In this document: piece by piece, positions 1-8,866 of the stretch | Layout: every line of letters begins with the position of its first letter | Numbering within the stretch: position 1 is the first letter of the stretch | Source: Pseudobacteroides cellulosolvens ATCC 35603 = DSM 2933 | GTDB taxonomy: Bacteria; Bacillota; Clostridia; Acetivibrionales; DSM-2933 | Assembly: GCF_001262605.1 (NCBI RefSeq) | Contig: NZ_LGTC01000001.1 | Span: forward strand, 3,609,001 to 3,673,000 | Reading direction: 5' to 3' | DNA: 64,000 bases | Notes under the pieces: model-generated | Seen by the model: the letters and a program-made list of their open reading frames with translations, nothing else | Told to the model about the DNA's origin: nothing | The model's database searches: none | Position numbers and translations under genes: made by a program

Positions 1-112
1 CTGCAGCATTTGATGATAATATTGGACATGTAGAAATCCCTCCAACAATAATTGCACTGATCAACAACATTGAAAATATTACTTTCTGAAACTTATGACG
101 AATTCTAAACAT
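1..112 (-). CDS. N-terminal fragment of a secreted protein (runs off the window)
   Basis: Reading leftwards from an ATG at 110-112 gives 37 codons with no stop to the window edge. The peptide starts MFRIRHKFQK and continues with a hydrophobic stretch (VIFSMLLISAIIVGG) and a small-residue region ending SSNAA. That is the pattern of a Sec signal peptide. A GGGGG ribosome-binding site lies about 8 bases before the ATG. The mature protein lies outside the window, so no function can be given. It is divergent from the OmpR/HK pair to its right. Confidence 0.6.
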   Translation of the reverse strand, partial: MFRIRHKFQKVIFSMLLISAIIVGGISTCPILSSNAA

Positions 113-447
113 TCTTGTAGCCCCCTAAATATTATTTATTTATGCAAAGTTTCCCTAATAAAAAGTTAAATAAATACATAGGAATAAATACTATGTTGGT
201 TAATTTAAATCACTTTATAATGTTGATAATTATTGGATGAAAACCTCCCTTCCATAAGTATCGCTTTGCTCTTCCAAATTTTATATTTCTTTTAATATTT
301 TAAAAAAGCAACCTTAATCTTTTCTTAAGAAATATATGTAAAATTAAATTTCTTTAACATGCCTAAATGTGATTAATTTATTAAGCTATACTTAAGGTAG
401 CTGTTGTATAATTAAATTATGAATAAATAGAATTAGGCGGTGAAAAT
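113..447. other. Divergent intergenic region
   Basis: About 335 bases of AT-rich DNA lie between the leftward secreted-protein start and the rightward response regulator. A TATAAT hexamer at 407-412 is well placed for a promoter of the regulator, but no convincing -35 box was found 17 bases upstream. No coding potential, repeat or strong hairpin was seen. Confidence 0.4.
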
Positions 448-1125
448 ATGAAAATATTGCTTATTGAAGATGAAGTTCATCTTTCAGAAGCTCTTGTTTA
501 TACATTAAAAAAGAATAATTACATAGTTGATGCAGCTTATGATGGAATAACAGGCCAGCAAATGGCTGGGACACTGGTTTACAACGTTATTATCCTTGAT
601 AGAATGCTGCCCGGAAAGGAAGGACTTGATGTTCTAAAAGAACTTCGAAAACAAGGTATTACGACACCTATTCTTATATTAACTGCAAAAGATTCGGTTA
701 GAAATAGGATTGAAGGACTTGATAGTGGTGCAGATGACTATTTGATAAAACCTTTCTCAAAAGATGAATTGCTGGCAAGAATAAGGGCTTTAGGAAGGAG
801 ACAGACCGAAATAATAATAAATGAGGAAATTAATATAGGAAATATGAGTTTTAATTCCTTAAAGGGCGAAATAAAAGTAAACGATCAGATTCTAAATCTT
901 ACATCAAAAGAATCTCAGATTCTTGAAATACTTATTAAAAATAAAACCTTGGTTATTTCAAAGGAACAACTTATGGAAAAAATTTGGGGATTTCAATCTG
1001 ATATAGAACTTAATAATATAGAAGTATATCTGTCATATCTAAGAAAAAAGCTTGCTATGGTAGATTGCAGAATTAAAATCGAAACCATCAGAGCAAGAGG
1101 TTATTGCCTGAAGGAGGTTTTATAA
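448..1125 (+). CDS. OmpR/PhoB-family response regulator
   Basis: A 225-residue regulator with an N-terminal receiver domain (about 1-115) and a C-terminal winged-helix DNA-binding domain (about 128-225). The acidic pocket is visible (LIEDE near the start), the phospho-acceptor is Asp51 (ILDRMLPG), and the conserved Lys is in LIKPF. The C-terminal stretch ending in RGYCL is typical of the OmpR winged helix. An AGGCGG site precedes the ATG. The cognate kinase starts 2 bases after its stop, so the two are co-transcribed. The signal cannot be told from sequence; pairs of this shape in Firmicutes often respond to envelope stress or antimicrobials. Confidence 0.93.
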   Translation: MKILLIEDEVHLSEALVYTLKKNNYIVDAAYDGITGQQMAGTLVYNVIILDRMLPGKEGLDVLKELRKQGITTPILILTAKDSVRNRIEGLDSGADDYLIKPFSKDELLARIRALGRRQTEIIINEEINIGNMSFNSLKGEIKVNDQILNLTSKESQILEILIKNKTLVISKEQLMEKIWGFQSDIELNNIEVYLSYLRKKLAMVDCRIKIETIRARGYCLKEVL

Positions 1126-1127
1126 AA

Positions 1128-2336
1128 ATGTTTCGGAAGCTTAAGATCAAGTTTATCATGACCAATGTTGTTTCTTTATCAGTTGTACTGCTTATAATTT
1201 TTTCTGGAATATACTTTTCAATGAAATATTTCATGAAATTTCAAGCCGATATTATACTAAATACCATTGCAAGAGATGAACAATTGAGTTCCGATTATAA
1301 TCCGTCTCTTGTAAGATTCTTTTTTATCAAAGTAGATCCATCAGGAAAAACAATAGGATTCGATTCGGATATCAATATTGCTGAAAATGATATTGAAACA
1401 TTAAAAGATATGGCATTTAAAAGTAACATTACTAACGGAAACGTTACGAAAAACAATTTAAAATTTAAATTTATAATAGTTCCCAAAGAATATGGGTCCA
1501 TACTGGTATTTCTTGATTATAGCGTTGAGGTAGAAATGACAAAACCGCTTTTATTTATCAGTGCTTTCATTTGTCTAATTACTCTCACATTGGTTTTCAT
1601 AATAAGTATTTTTCTTGCTAACAAATCTATACAGCCTATAAAAAAATCATGGGAGAAGCAAGCTGCTTTTATTGCCGACGCATCCCATGAACTTAGGACA
1701 CCCCTTGCAGTAGTAACTTCAAATTTGGAAATAGTAATGGAAAATGAAACGGAAACTGTGGGTAGTCAGAAAAAGTGGTTTGGCAACATCCATAGCGAAT
1801 TGGAACGCATGAAAAAACTTGTTGATGATTTGTTGTTTTTGGCAAGAGCAGATGCTGAAGATGAGATTCCTAAAGATTATTTTGATTTAAGCAGATTATT
1901 ATTTAAGATATACGATTCTTTTATTCCTCTTGCAAAGAAGAAAGACTTAAGCTTAATTTTAGATAACAAAGATAATATTACATTATACGGCAATGAATTT
2001 CAAATAAAGCAACTTGTCACAATACTATTGGATAATGCAATAAAATATACTGACTATGGAGGTAAAATCGAGTTAAAATTGGAGGTCAGTGCAAGCGTGT
2101 ATCGACTATCCATTAAAGATACCGGTGAAGGTATCCCTAAAGAACATATAGATAAAATTTTTGACAGGTTTTATAGAGTAGACAAATCCCGCTCCAGGAC
2201 ATATGGAGGCTCAGGATTAGGCTTGGCCATTGCCAAATGTATAATAAATGAACACAAGGGTACTATTAATATAATAAGTGAAGTGGACAAAGGAACAGAA
2301 GTTGTCATATTTTTTCCTGTTGGATTAAGTAAATAA
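1128..2336 (+). CDS. Sensor histidine kinase partnered with the OmpR regulator
   Basis: A membrane kinase of about 402 residues starting at MFRKLKIK. This ATG is chosen over one 24 bases upstream because AAGGAGG lies directly before it. There is one membrane segment near the N-terminus, an extracytoplasmic loop of about 110 residues, and a second segment (LLFISAFICLITLTLVFI). The HisKA phospho-acceptor is in ASHELRTPLA. The HATPase_c domain has an N box (LLDNAIKY) and G boxes (DTGEGIP, GGSGLGLAI). Its spacing to the regulator implies translational coupling. The input domain is not a recognised family, so the ligand is unknown. Confidence 0.93.
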   Translation: MFRKLKIKFIMTNVVSLSVVLLIIFSGIYFSMKYFMKFQADIILNTIARDEQLSSDYNPSLVRFFFIKVDPSGKTIGFDSDINIAENDIETLKDMAFKSNITNGNVTKNNLKFKFIIVPKEYGSILVFLDYSVEVEMTKPLLFISAFICLITLTLVFIISIFLANKSIQPIKKSWEKQAAFIADASHELRTPLAVVTSNLEIVMENETETVGSQKKWFGNIHSELERMKKLVDDLLFLARADAEDEIPKDYFDLSRLLFKIYDSFIPLAKKKDLSLILDNKDNITLYGNEFQIKQLVTILLDNAIKYTDYGGKIELKLEVSASVYRLSIKDTGEGIPKEHIDKIFDRFYRVDKSRSRTYGGSGLGLAIAKCIINEHKGTINIISEVDKGTEVVIFFPVGLSK

Positions 2337-2687
2337 CGTTGGTTCACTTGATTGATTTGGATAAAATCAACTCTAATTTTAACGGGTGCAAAAACTCCTC
2401 TGTTCGTTCTGTAAGCTCTAAAAATCATTTTGTATTAAAAATACTCTTAAAGTAGCCGATATTAAAAATGAACTATTAAATACACACAATTCATAAGAAT
2501 TAATAATTATCTTCCTCCTTCACAAAATGCAGATCAGCTATGTAACAAGAAGGCTCTATACAAATAAACTCCAATGATGGGAAGGCAAATATATCTAAAG
2601 GCAATTCTAGTGATGATAAAATATTACAGGTTGAATTAATTTACAACTCGATGAAAAGTAAATTAAACAAAAAGAGAGGCAAATATT
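2337..2687. other. Intergenic region with a possible coding remnant
   Basis: About 350 bases between the kinase stop and the solute-binding gene. A + strand frame without a usable start runs from about 2545 to 2704 (about 50 codons, reading SNDGKANISKGNSSDD and ending GKYYGDKN) and overlaps the start of the next gene. Its composition looks protein-like, but it has no start codon or ribosome site. It may be a relic or chance. No terminator was recognised after the kinase. Confidence 0.25.
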
Positions 2688-3998
2688 ATGGTGATAAAAA
2701 CTAAGTTTATACTTCTGGTTGGGTTTCTTTTGATTATGCTTGCTGCAGTTGGGTGTAAAGAAAGCATTAATGATATTGATAATGATAATTATGACAAGAC
2801 TAATACAAATACTACTCAAAAGGATGTAGTGCTTGAATTTTGGACATGGTCTCCTATAGATGAAATCATATCAAAGTTTGAGTCCGATAATCCAGGTATA
2901 AAGATTAACACAAAATTGCTTGATTATTTCCAGTGCAAGGAAGAATATATGAAGGCATTGACAAATGGGGATGGACCTGATGTATTGATGTTTTACAGTG
3001 ATATGTTCGGACTATATACTGTGGATGGAGTCCTTCAAGATTTGCTTGAGGAACCGTTTAACGCAGAAAAATACCAAAAAGACTTTCCAAGATGGGACGG
3101 CGGATTATCAATAGATAATAAACATCTGTTATCACTTACTTATACTACTGCACCACAAGTTACTTTGTATAGGACAGATGTAATGAAGGAAAATGGTTTC
3201 CCGTACGAACCTGAAGAGATGGCAAAATACCTTGAAAATCCAGATAATATATTATCTATTGCTACAAAATTAAAACAAAAGAATAAATATATTTTCCAAT
3301 GGCCATATGACTTACCGAATGTTGTTAGATTTTCCATGGGTACTTTTGACAAAGACTTAAACTCCATAGAGCATGGAGAGCTTATGAATAAAGCATTGGA
3401 CATTACCAAAACAGCCTTTAAGAATAAAATGATTCTAAATGGCAATTTATGGACCGAAGAAGGCCAGGAAGCAATAAAGGATAACCAACTTGTTATGTTA
3501 TTAGATGCTAATCCATACGCAGTAAATGAACTGGAGAAATTAGCACCGGAGCAAAAGGGGCTGTGGCGTTTGACCAAACCTTCTTTAGGAATGGCTTCAT
3601 GGCAATTTGATAACAGAATTTCCATAAATGCTCGAAGTAAACATAAAGAACAAGCCTGGAAGTTCATTGAGTACCTTGTTACACATAAAACCGATATTAT
3701 ATATGACAAGCACTCAATTCCCGAGTATCTTCCAGCACGCCAAAGGCTGAAAGAAGATTATTATATAGATGCATATTTAGGGAATCAAAATATTTTAAAT
3801 ATCTTCAATGAGCTTGGGAACAAGATGATCCCTTATAAATTGACTCCAATGGATGAAAAGGCAAATGGTATATATGGTCAGGGCATATGGGATGCGGTTG
3901 AACGAGGTACTAACTCTGATGAAGATATTAAAAAAATATTCCAAAATATTAACAAGCAGTTAGGCGAAGAAAAAAAGCATTACTCGATTAATGGATGA
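2688..3998 (+). CDS. Extracellular solute-binding lipoprotein (family 1, sugar type)
   Basis: A 436-residue lipoprotein with a hydrophobic leader and a lipobox (LAAVGC), so it is anchored outside the membrane. The mature start (VLEFWTWSPIDEIISKFE) and the DVLMFYSD region are typical of family 1 ABC sugar-binding proteins such as MalE/UgpB relatives. It stands alone on the + strand with no permease or ATPase beside it, and a strong terminator follows. It may serve a distant permease or act as a sensor subunit. Given the neighbourhood the ligand is probably a plant oligosaccharide, but this is inference. Confidence 0.85.
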   Translation: MVIKTKFILLVGFLLIMLAAVGCKESINDIDNDNYDKTNTNTTQKDVVLEFWTWSPIDEIISKFESDNPGIKINTKLLDYFQCKEEYMKALTNGDGPDVLMFYSDMFGLYTVDGVLQDLLEEPFNAEKYQKDFPRWDGGLSIDNKHLLSLTYTTAPQVTLYRTDVMKENGFPYEPEEMAKYLENPDNILSIATKLKQKNKYIFQWPYDLPNVVRFSMGTFDKDLNSIEHGELMNKALDITKTAFKNKMILNGNLWTEEGQEAIKDNQLVMLLDANPYAVNELEKLAPEQKGLWRLTKPSLGMASWQFDNRISINARSKHKEQAWKFIEYLVTHKTDIIYDKHSIPEYLPARQRLKEDYYIDAYLGNQNILNIFNELGNKMIPYKLTPMDEKANGIYGQGIWDAVERGTNSDEDIKKIFQNINKQLGEEKKHYSING

Positions 3999-4075
3999 AC
4001 CTGATACTCTTCTTTCTCTGTTCTTGTTTACCTCCAGAATTGTAGGACAAAGTTGCCTTTAGGGCAATTTATAAG

Positions 4076-4108
4076 AACGGTAGATAATTAGTCTACCGTT
4101 TCTTTTTG
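4076..4108 (+). terminator. Rho-independent terminator of the solute-binding gene
   Basis: Perfect 9-bp stem AACGGTAGA / TCTACCGTT with a 7-base loop, followed on the + strand by TTCTTTTTG. It lies 78 bases after the stop of the lipoprotein gene. Confidence 0.85.
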
Positions 4109-4229
4109 AAAACCAGATATTTAACTCCATTTATAGTAAGCCTAAAACGATTACCATTTTTATATTGCAAATACAGACGATTCAACTGCATTTTCTAATG
4201 TAAAATCTTTTTCGTAACATATCTAATAA

Positions 4230-4871
4230 TTAATTTTCATTATCATAGATTCCGGGTGAGAGAATGCATGTATGAAATGCCATCATTGCAATTTCCTCCA
4301 GAGCCACAGCATTCTGTACAGCATCACTGGCATTTTTGCCCCAGGAAAAAGGGCCATGCTTATTAACAAGTACACCAGGAACAAAAACCGGGTTTATATT
4401 TGTAAAAGTTTCAACAATTACATTCCCAGTACGGTTTTCATATTTTCCACTTATTTCTTGAACTTTAAACTTTCTAGTACATGGAATTTCACCATAGAAA
4501 TAGTCAGCATGAGTAGTACCCAAAAGAGGTATTCCTCTACCACTCTGAGCCCATATGGTCGCCCATCTTGAATGAGTATGCACTACCCCTCCGACGTCCT
4601 TGAAATTGTTGTAGATAACTAGATGGGTAAGAGTATCTAGAGAAGGTTCCATATCTCCATCTACCTGTTTGCCTTCCAAATCTACTACAACCATATGTTC
4701 CGGTTTCAATTCTCCATAGGCTACACCGCTGGGTTTTATTACTACCAACCCTCTTTCACGGTCTATCCCACTTACATCCCCACAAGTATAGCTTACAAGT
4801 CCCTTTTTAGGGAGTTCAAGATTTGCCCATAAAACCTCTTCTTTCAACTTTTTTAACACAATATCACCCAT
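4230..4871 (-). CDS. araD: L-ribulose-5-phosphate 4-epimerase, second copy
   Basis: A class II aldolase-fold epimerase converting L-ribulose 5-phosphate to D-xylulose 5-phosphate in the cytoplasm. Zinc-ligand motifs are present: HTHSRWATIW and HADYFYGEIP, plus the C-terminal NKHGPFSWGK. It is clearly homologous to the araD in the main arabinose operon 32 kb away. The frame is open back to a TTG at 4922, but alignment to the other copy favours ATG at 4871 or GTG at 4859, where the VLKKLKEEVL stretch begins. It follows the xylanase terminator and is probably a single-gene unit. Two paralogues in one locus suggest separate regulation. Confidence 0.9.
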   Translation of the reverse strand: MGDIVLKKLKEEVLWANLELPKKGLVSYTCGDVSGIDRERGLVVIKPSGVAYGELKPEHMVVVDLEGKQVDGDMEPSLDTLTHLVIYNNFKDVGGVVHTHSRWATIWAQSGRGIPLLGTTHADYFYGEIPCTRKFKVQEISGKYENRTGNVIVETFTNINPVFVPGVLVNKHGPFSWGKNASDAVQNAVALEEIAMMAFHTCILSPGIYDNEN

Positions 4872-4950
4872 TTTTAGACACCAGCCATTCTGATGAATTT
4901 TTGCTTTCAAAACTTCACGCAACTATACAGATTAAATTTAGAGGACTTCT

Positions 4951-4975
4951 AAAAAAATCCCCCTCAAACGAGGGG
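4951..4975 (-). terminator. Terminator after the GH11/GH10 xylanase
   Basis: On the - strand, CCCCTC-GTTT-GAGGGG is followed by GATTTTTTT. The same hairpin core recurs after the second xylanase (26390-26414) and, degenerate, at 23190-23224. Confidence 0.75.
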
Positions 4976-5042
4976 AGAATAATAGGAGGAAAGCACTATA
5001 TCTTTCTATTCCTTTCTTTACTAATAAAGATAATATACTATG

Positions 5043-7451
5043 TTATTTCATAAGTGCTTCTTTCAATCCATTATACGCTGGCTTTGGATTAAAATTATTA
5101 TCATAAATCAGACCTCTGCCAGTGCCTGGGAAAGTTTGAGGAATCCATGAATACTTATCAGTAAAGCCCCAAACCACAAATGTTTTAACGTTAGGGTTTC
5201 TCAAGGCAATTTCCATCAATGACTTGTAATTGCTTCCCTGTGTATTAAACCCTGAAGTTTGATTTTCTGAATCATTCATACGAATATCCAGCTCAGTAAT
5301 GGATACCTGTAATCCTAATGCTGCATACCTCTTGATATTTTGCTCTATAGCATTAAGCTGGGAAGCACTCATTCCATTGATAAAGTGACATTGGAATCCT
5401 ACTCCGTCAATTGGAATTCCCCTTTCCTTCATGCTCTTAATCATATTGTACGCTGTATTGGACTTTGCTCCCATGTCTTCTATATTATAATCATTATAGA
5501 AGAGAAGTGCATTAGGATCAGCCTTTCTTGCAGTCTGGAATGCAATGTCTATAAAATCATTACCGATTTTATTTGTCCATACACTTCTTCTAAGTCCATT
5601 ACCACTATCGTCACAAGCTTCGTTGACAACGTCCCATTCTGCGATTTTTCCCTTAAAATGATCCATAGTCTTGGTAATGTGGTTATTCATCGCTGAAACC
5701 AGTCCATCACGGCTTCCACTCCAATTTCCCATCCATCCAGGAAGTTGAGAATGCCATACAAGAGTATGTCCACGTACTTTCATATTGTTACTTAAAGCAA
5801 AGTCAACCAATTTATCACCGTTACGGAAGTTGAAATTATTTTGTGAAGGCTCTATGGCATCAACTTTCATTTCGTTCTCAGCTACAACCATTGCAAATTC
5901 ATTTTTCAGAATATTATCATAGGTTGAACCTGTTTGACCTGAGAACCATTGACTGTTAACACATGTACCAAATGTTATTCCCTTTGCCGCAGCCAATTGG
6001 TACAATGCAGTCCCCTTAGGTGATGGTATAGGCGTTGGTGTTACTTTGGTAGTTGTTGTTGTCGTTGTGGTAGTGCTGACTGTCTTGTTAAAATTTGAAG
6101 CAATTATAATAACATCAGCCATGTTTATTGAACCGTCACTGTTCAAGTCATATGAAGCAACATATTTTCCATCTCCAGCCACTGAATTAAATTTAGTAGC
6201 CAATAGTATAACATCAGCCATGTTTATAACACCATCATTATTGAGATCCCCTTTTAATGATGTCCCTGAAGGTATTGTTGAAGGTGATGTTGAAGGTGAT
6301 GTTGAAGGTGATGTTCCATTTTCGAACTTAAACCAGTCAATGTTTACAGGGCCTGAGAATACCAGATACAAGTCATTTACTCCTGTAGCTTTACTGATAT
6401 TGCATGACTGATCTTCATATGTGTCCCAGCCACCTGTTGGTGCTACAGACAATGTACCTAAGAGAGTACCGGTTGGGCTCCCTAATCTTAGCTGTATATC
6501 TGTATTGCTTTCACCTGCAACACGAGCCTTAAATGAGGTTGCTCCACTTCCAAAGTCCACATTCTTAAATACAAGATTATTGCCGTTTTCAATATAACCA
6601 ACACCGTTTCCATCACCAGTACCGATTTTTTCTATAGTTGATGAACTATAGTCGTTATAGTTTTCTGCTTCTATTGTATCAAAAGCACTTATCTTAGTTG
6701 TGCTTGATGTTGTAGGTTTTGTTGGTGTTGGATTGGTTGATGGTGATTGTGTTGGTGTTCCGAAACTAAGATTCATCTTAGTCATATCAGCTTTACCACT
6801 ACTTTGATACCCCTCAACAACCATGGAGACTTCATACATCTTGCCCATCTTCATTCCTTTAGCTTCCCATGCTTTAAAGTGTTCACTGACACTGATGGTT
6901 CCGCTTGTTCTTTTAGATGTGCAGATACTCCAATACTGTTGAAAAGTTGTATCTCCCTTTATGGAAGGTCCTGTTCTGGAGTTTTGATAAACTTCATATG
7001 TACGCCCATCAACAGTAATTGTTCCTTTCATTGGTATACCATTTCCCGGTGGCTTCCAGGTGCCATAACTATCTATGATGTAATATTCTACAAGAGGATC
7101 TTCCGTCCACCCATAAACAGCCATATATGAATTGCCGTTTGGTTGGTAGTTACAGGCATAATCTATTGATATGCCATTATAATCCTGCCATGCCTTGGTC
7201 GAGCCGAGTTTCTTACCTGTACGGAATAATATATTATTGATATTACTCCATGAGCAGCTGAATGTACCTCCCCCATTGAGCGTCATAGTACCAGTACCGT
7301 TGTCTTTCCAGTACTCGTAGTTATAACCGTCAATTGTGCCAGTAGCATTTGAGGTAAGTGTTGGTCCTGCGTGTGCAGTTAACGGAAACAAGGTAAACAA
7401 GATGGTAAAACTCATCATAATAGAAATGATTACCATCATTTTTTGTTTCAT
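5043..7451 (-). CDS. Bifunctional cellulosomal xylanase GH11-CBM6-dockerin-GH10
   Basis: An 802-residue secreted endo-1,4-beta-xylanase with two catalytic modules. Signal peptide about 1-28. GH11 about 30-230, with nucleophile Glu122 (LVEYYIIDSYG) and acid/base Glu213 (VVEGYQSSG). A Thr/Pro linker. CBM6 about 258-378. Dockerin about 400-456 with two calcium loops (DLNNDGVINMADV, DLNSDGSINMADV). A run of threonines. GH10 about 480-802, with acid/base Glu611 (WDVVNEA) and nucleophile Glu720 (SITELDIR). GGGGGAG precedes the ATG. The GH11 half closely matches that of the gene at 26.4-29.2 kb, and the GH10 half that of the gene at 29.5-32.2 kb. This points to module shuffling inside the locus. Confidence 0.95.
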   Translation of the reverse strand: MKQKMMVIISIMMSFTILFTLFPLTAHAGPTLTSNATGTIDGYNYEYWKDNGTGTMTLNGGGTFSCSWSNINNILFRTGKKLGSTKAWQDYNGISIDYACNYQPNGNSYMAVYGWTEDPLVEYYIIDSYGTWKPPGNGIPMKGTITVDGRTYEVYQNSRTGPSIKGDTTFQQYWSICTSKRTSGTISVSEHFKAWEAKGMKMGKMYEVSMVVEGYQSSGKADMTKMNLSFGTPTQSPSTNPTPTKPTTSSTTKISAFDTIEAENYNDYSSSTIEKIGTGDGNGVGYIENGNNLVFKNVDFGSGATSFKARVAGESNTDIQLRLGSPTGTLLGTLSVAPTGGWDTYEDQSCNISKATGVNDLYLVFSGPVNIDWFKFENGTSPSTSPSTSPSTIPSGTSLKGDLNNDGVINMADVILLATKFNSVAGDGKYVASYDLNSDGSINMADVIIIASNFNKTVSTTTTTTTTTKVTPTPIPSPKGTALYQLAAAKGITFGTCVNSQWFSGQTGSTYDNILKNEFAMVVAENEMKVDAIEPSQNNFNFRNGDKLVDFALSNNMKVRGHTLVWHSQLPGWMGNWSGSRDGLVSAMNNHITKTMDHFKGKIAEWDVVNEACDDSGNGLRRSVWTNKIGNDFIDIAFQTARKADPNALLFYNDYNIEDMGAKSNTAYNMIKSMKERGIPIDGVGFQCHFINGMSASQLNAIEQNIKRYAALGLQVSITELDIRMNDSENQTSGFNTQGSNYKSLMEIALRNPNVKTFVVWGFTDKYSWIPQTFPGTGRGLIYDNNFNPKPAYNGLKEALMK

Positions 7452-7535
7452 TTTAAAACTCCCCCTTCTTTTTTAATAAATTTATTTATATATTAAGTAA
7501 AATATATATGTTAATATATTCTACTAATATTTCTT

Positions 7536-7611
7536 CTACTTCATTAATTCTTCTTTCAATGCACTTTACGTCGGATTTGGATCTTGGTGATATGACGAAA
7601 TCATTGCTTGG
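7536..7611 (-). pseudogene. Relic of a GH10 C-terminus after the feruloyl esterase
   Basis: Directly after the esterase-dockerin stop, in another frame, the - strand reads DPNPT, a stop, then SALKEELMK and a genuine TAG at 7536-7538. This matches the ends of the two intact GH10 modules in the window (NPKPAYNALKEALMK), with a short deletion and an in-frame stop. It is the remnant of a GH10 module that once followed the dockerin, as in C. thermocellum XynZ. Confidence 0.75.
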
Positions 7612-8733
7612 TTAACTGACTACAGTATTAAATTTAGACGCAATAATTATGACATCTGCCATATTTATTACTCCGTCACTGTTTAAGTCATATGCAGCAA
7701 CATATTTTCCATCTCCTGATACCGCATTAAATTTAGTTGCTAATAGTATTACATCTGCCATGTTTATTACACTGTCATTATTCAAATCCCCCGTAGTTAC
7801 AGCAGGACTTGTCACAACTGGTTTTGTTGGTGTTGGAGATGGCGTAACTGGTTTTGTTGGTGTTGAGGTTGGTGTAACCGATGTCTGACTTGTAAAACCG
7901 GCTGCACACGCCATCTGTGCAAAATTCCACAGACTTGGTTTCCACACTGTCCAATCATGACCATAACCCTGAAGAAGCCATTCTGTACAGGGGATATTAT
8001 TGGTCTTGCAATAATCCCTTACCCTATTATTACTGAATATGAGATTATCCGCTGTTCCGCAGGAAAGAAACAACAATTTTAAATTGGCTTTAACCTTGGT
8101 TCCTCCATCAGGGAACAATTGGTTATTCTGTTTTGTGATTGGTGAAGAGGAAAAGCCGCCAATATAAGGGAACTTGTCCACGTTCGGCAGCCCGATATTC
8201 ATGGATTGGGCACCACCCTGCGAAAGACCGGCTATCGCACGGTGTTGAGGGTCGGTATAAACGGAATAATTTTTTTCGATGTAAGGTATAAGGCTGTTGA
8301 GCAAATCTTTAGTAAAATTTTCCCAACCATCAGACACACCATTACCTGTTGCATTGCCGTTCGGTAATACAAGGATAAATGGCTGAATTTGACCGGCTGC
8401 AATGAGGTTATCAAGTATAACATTTGGTGCTCCGTTGTTGTACCATTCGTCTTCATTCCCACCAATGCCGTGTAATAAATACATGACACTATATTTGCTG
8501 CTTGCTGAGTAACCTGGCGGCAGATAGATTCTCGCTCTCCTTTGGCTGTTTGTCGCTGTGGACTGATAATTAATATAACTGACCTGACCGTGTGGGATAT
8601 TGTTCTGAACTCGGTCATAGCCTGACGGTGGTGTTGCTGGAAGCGATGCTGCTGATGAAATGTTTGCTGTAACATTTAAGTATGTTATAAGCAGCAAACC
8701 GATTAATAGAATGCTTAAAACCTTTCTGTTCAT
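7612..8733 (-). CDS. Cellulosomal feruloyl esterase (CE1) with dockerin
   Basis: A 373-residue secreted protein that hydrolyses ferulate esters on arabinose side chains of xylan. Signal peptide about 1-29. CE1 alpha/beta-hydrolase about 30-278, with nucleophile Ser171 (GLSQGG), Asp229 (CGTADN) and His259 (GYGHDW). This spacing is like that of the XynZ feruloyl esterase. A PTPTKPV linker and a dockerin (about 316-373) follow. XynZ continues as CBM6-dockerin-GH10; here the GH10 is lost except for a short relic after the stop. The gene is read in the same direction as the xylanase downstream, with 160 bases between them. Confidence 0.94.
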   Translation of the reverse strand: MNRKVLSILLIGLLLITYLNVTANISSAASLPATPPSGYDRVQNNIPHGQVSYINYQSTATNSQRRARIYLPPGYSASSKYSVMYLLHGIGGNEDEWYNNGAPNVILDNLIAAGQIQPFILVLPNGNATGNGVSDGWENFTKDLLNSLIPYIEKNYSVYTDPQHRAIAGLSQGGAQSMNIGLPNVDKFPYIGGFSSSPITKQNNQLFPDGGTKVKANLKLLFLSCGTADNLIFSNNRVRDYCKTNNIPCTEWLLQGYGHDWTVWKPSLWNFAQMACAAGFTSQTSVTPTSTPTKPVTPSPTPTKPVVTSPAVTTGDLNNDSVINMADVILLATKFNAVSGDGKYVAAYDLNSDGVINMADVIIIASKFNTVVS

Positions 8734-8866
8734 AATTTACCCTCCTAGAATAAAAGTTAAATAATTGATTAAGCTTAAATATAAGTTAAAGCATAAATAA
8801 AAATTTTCTATATATTTTTACATTTTTTATGCAAATGCAGACGATGCAGCTGTATTTCTGTTTGAA

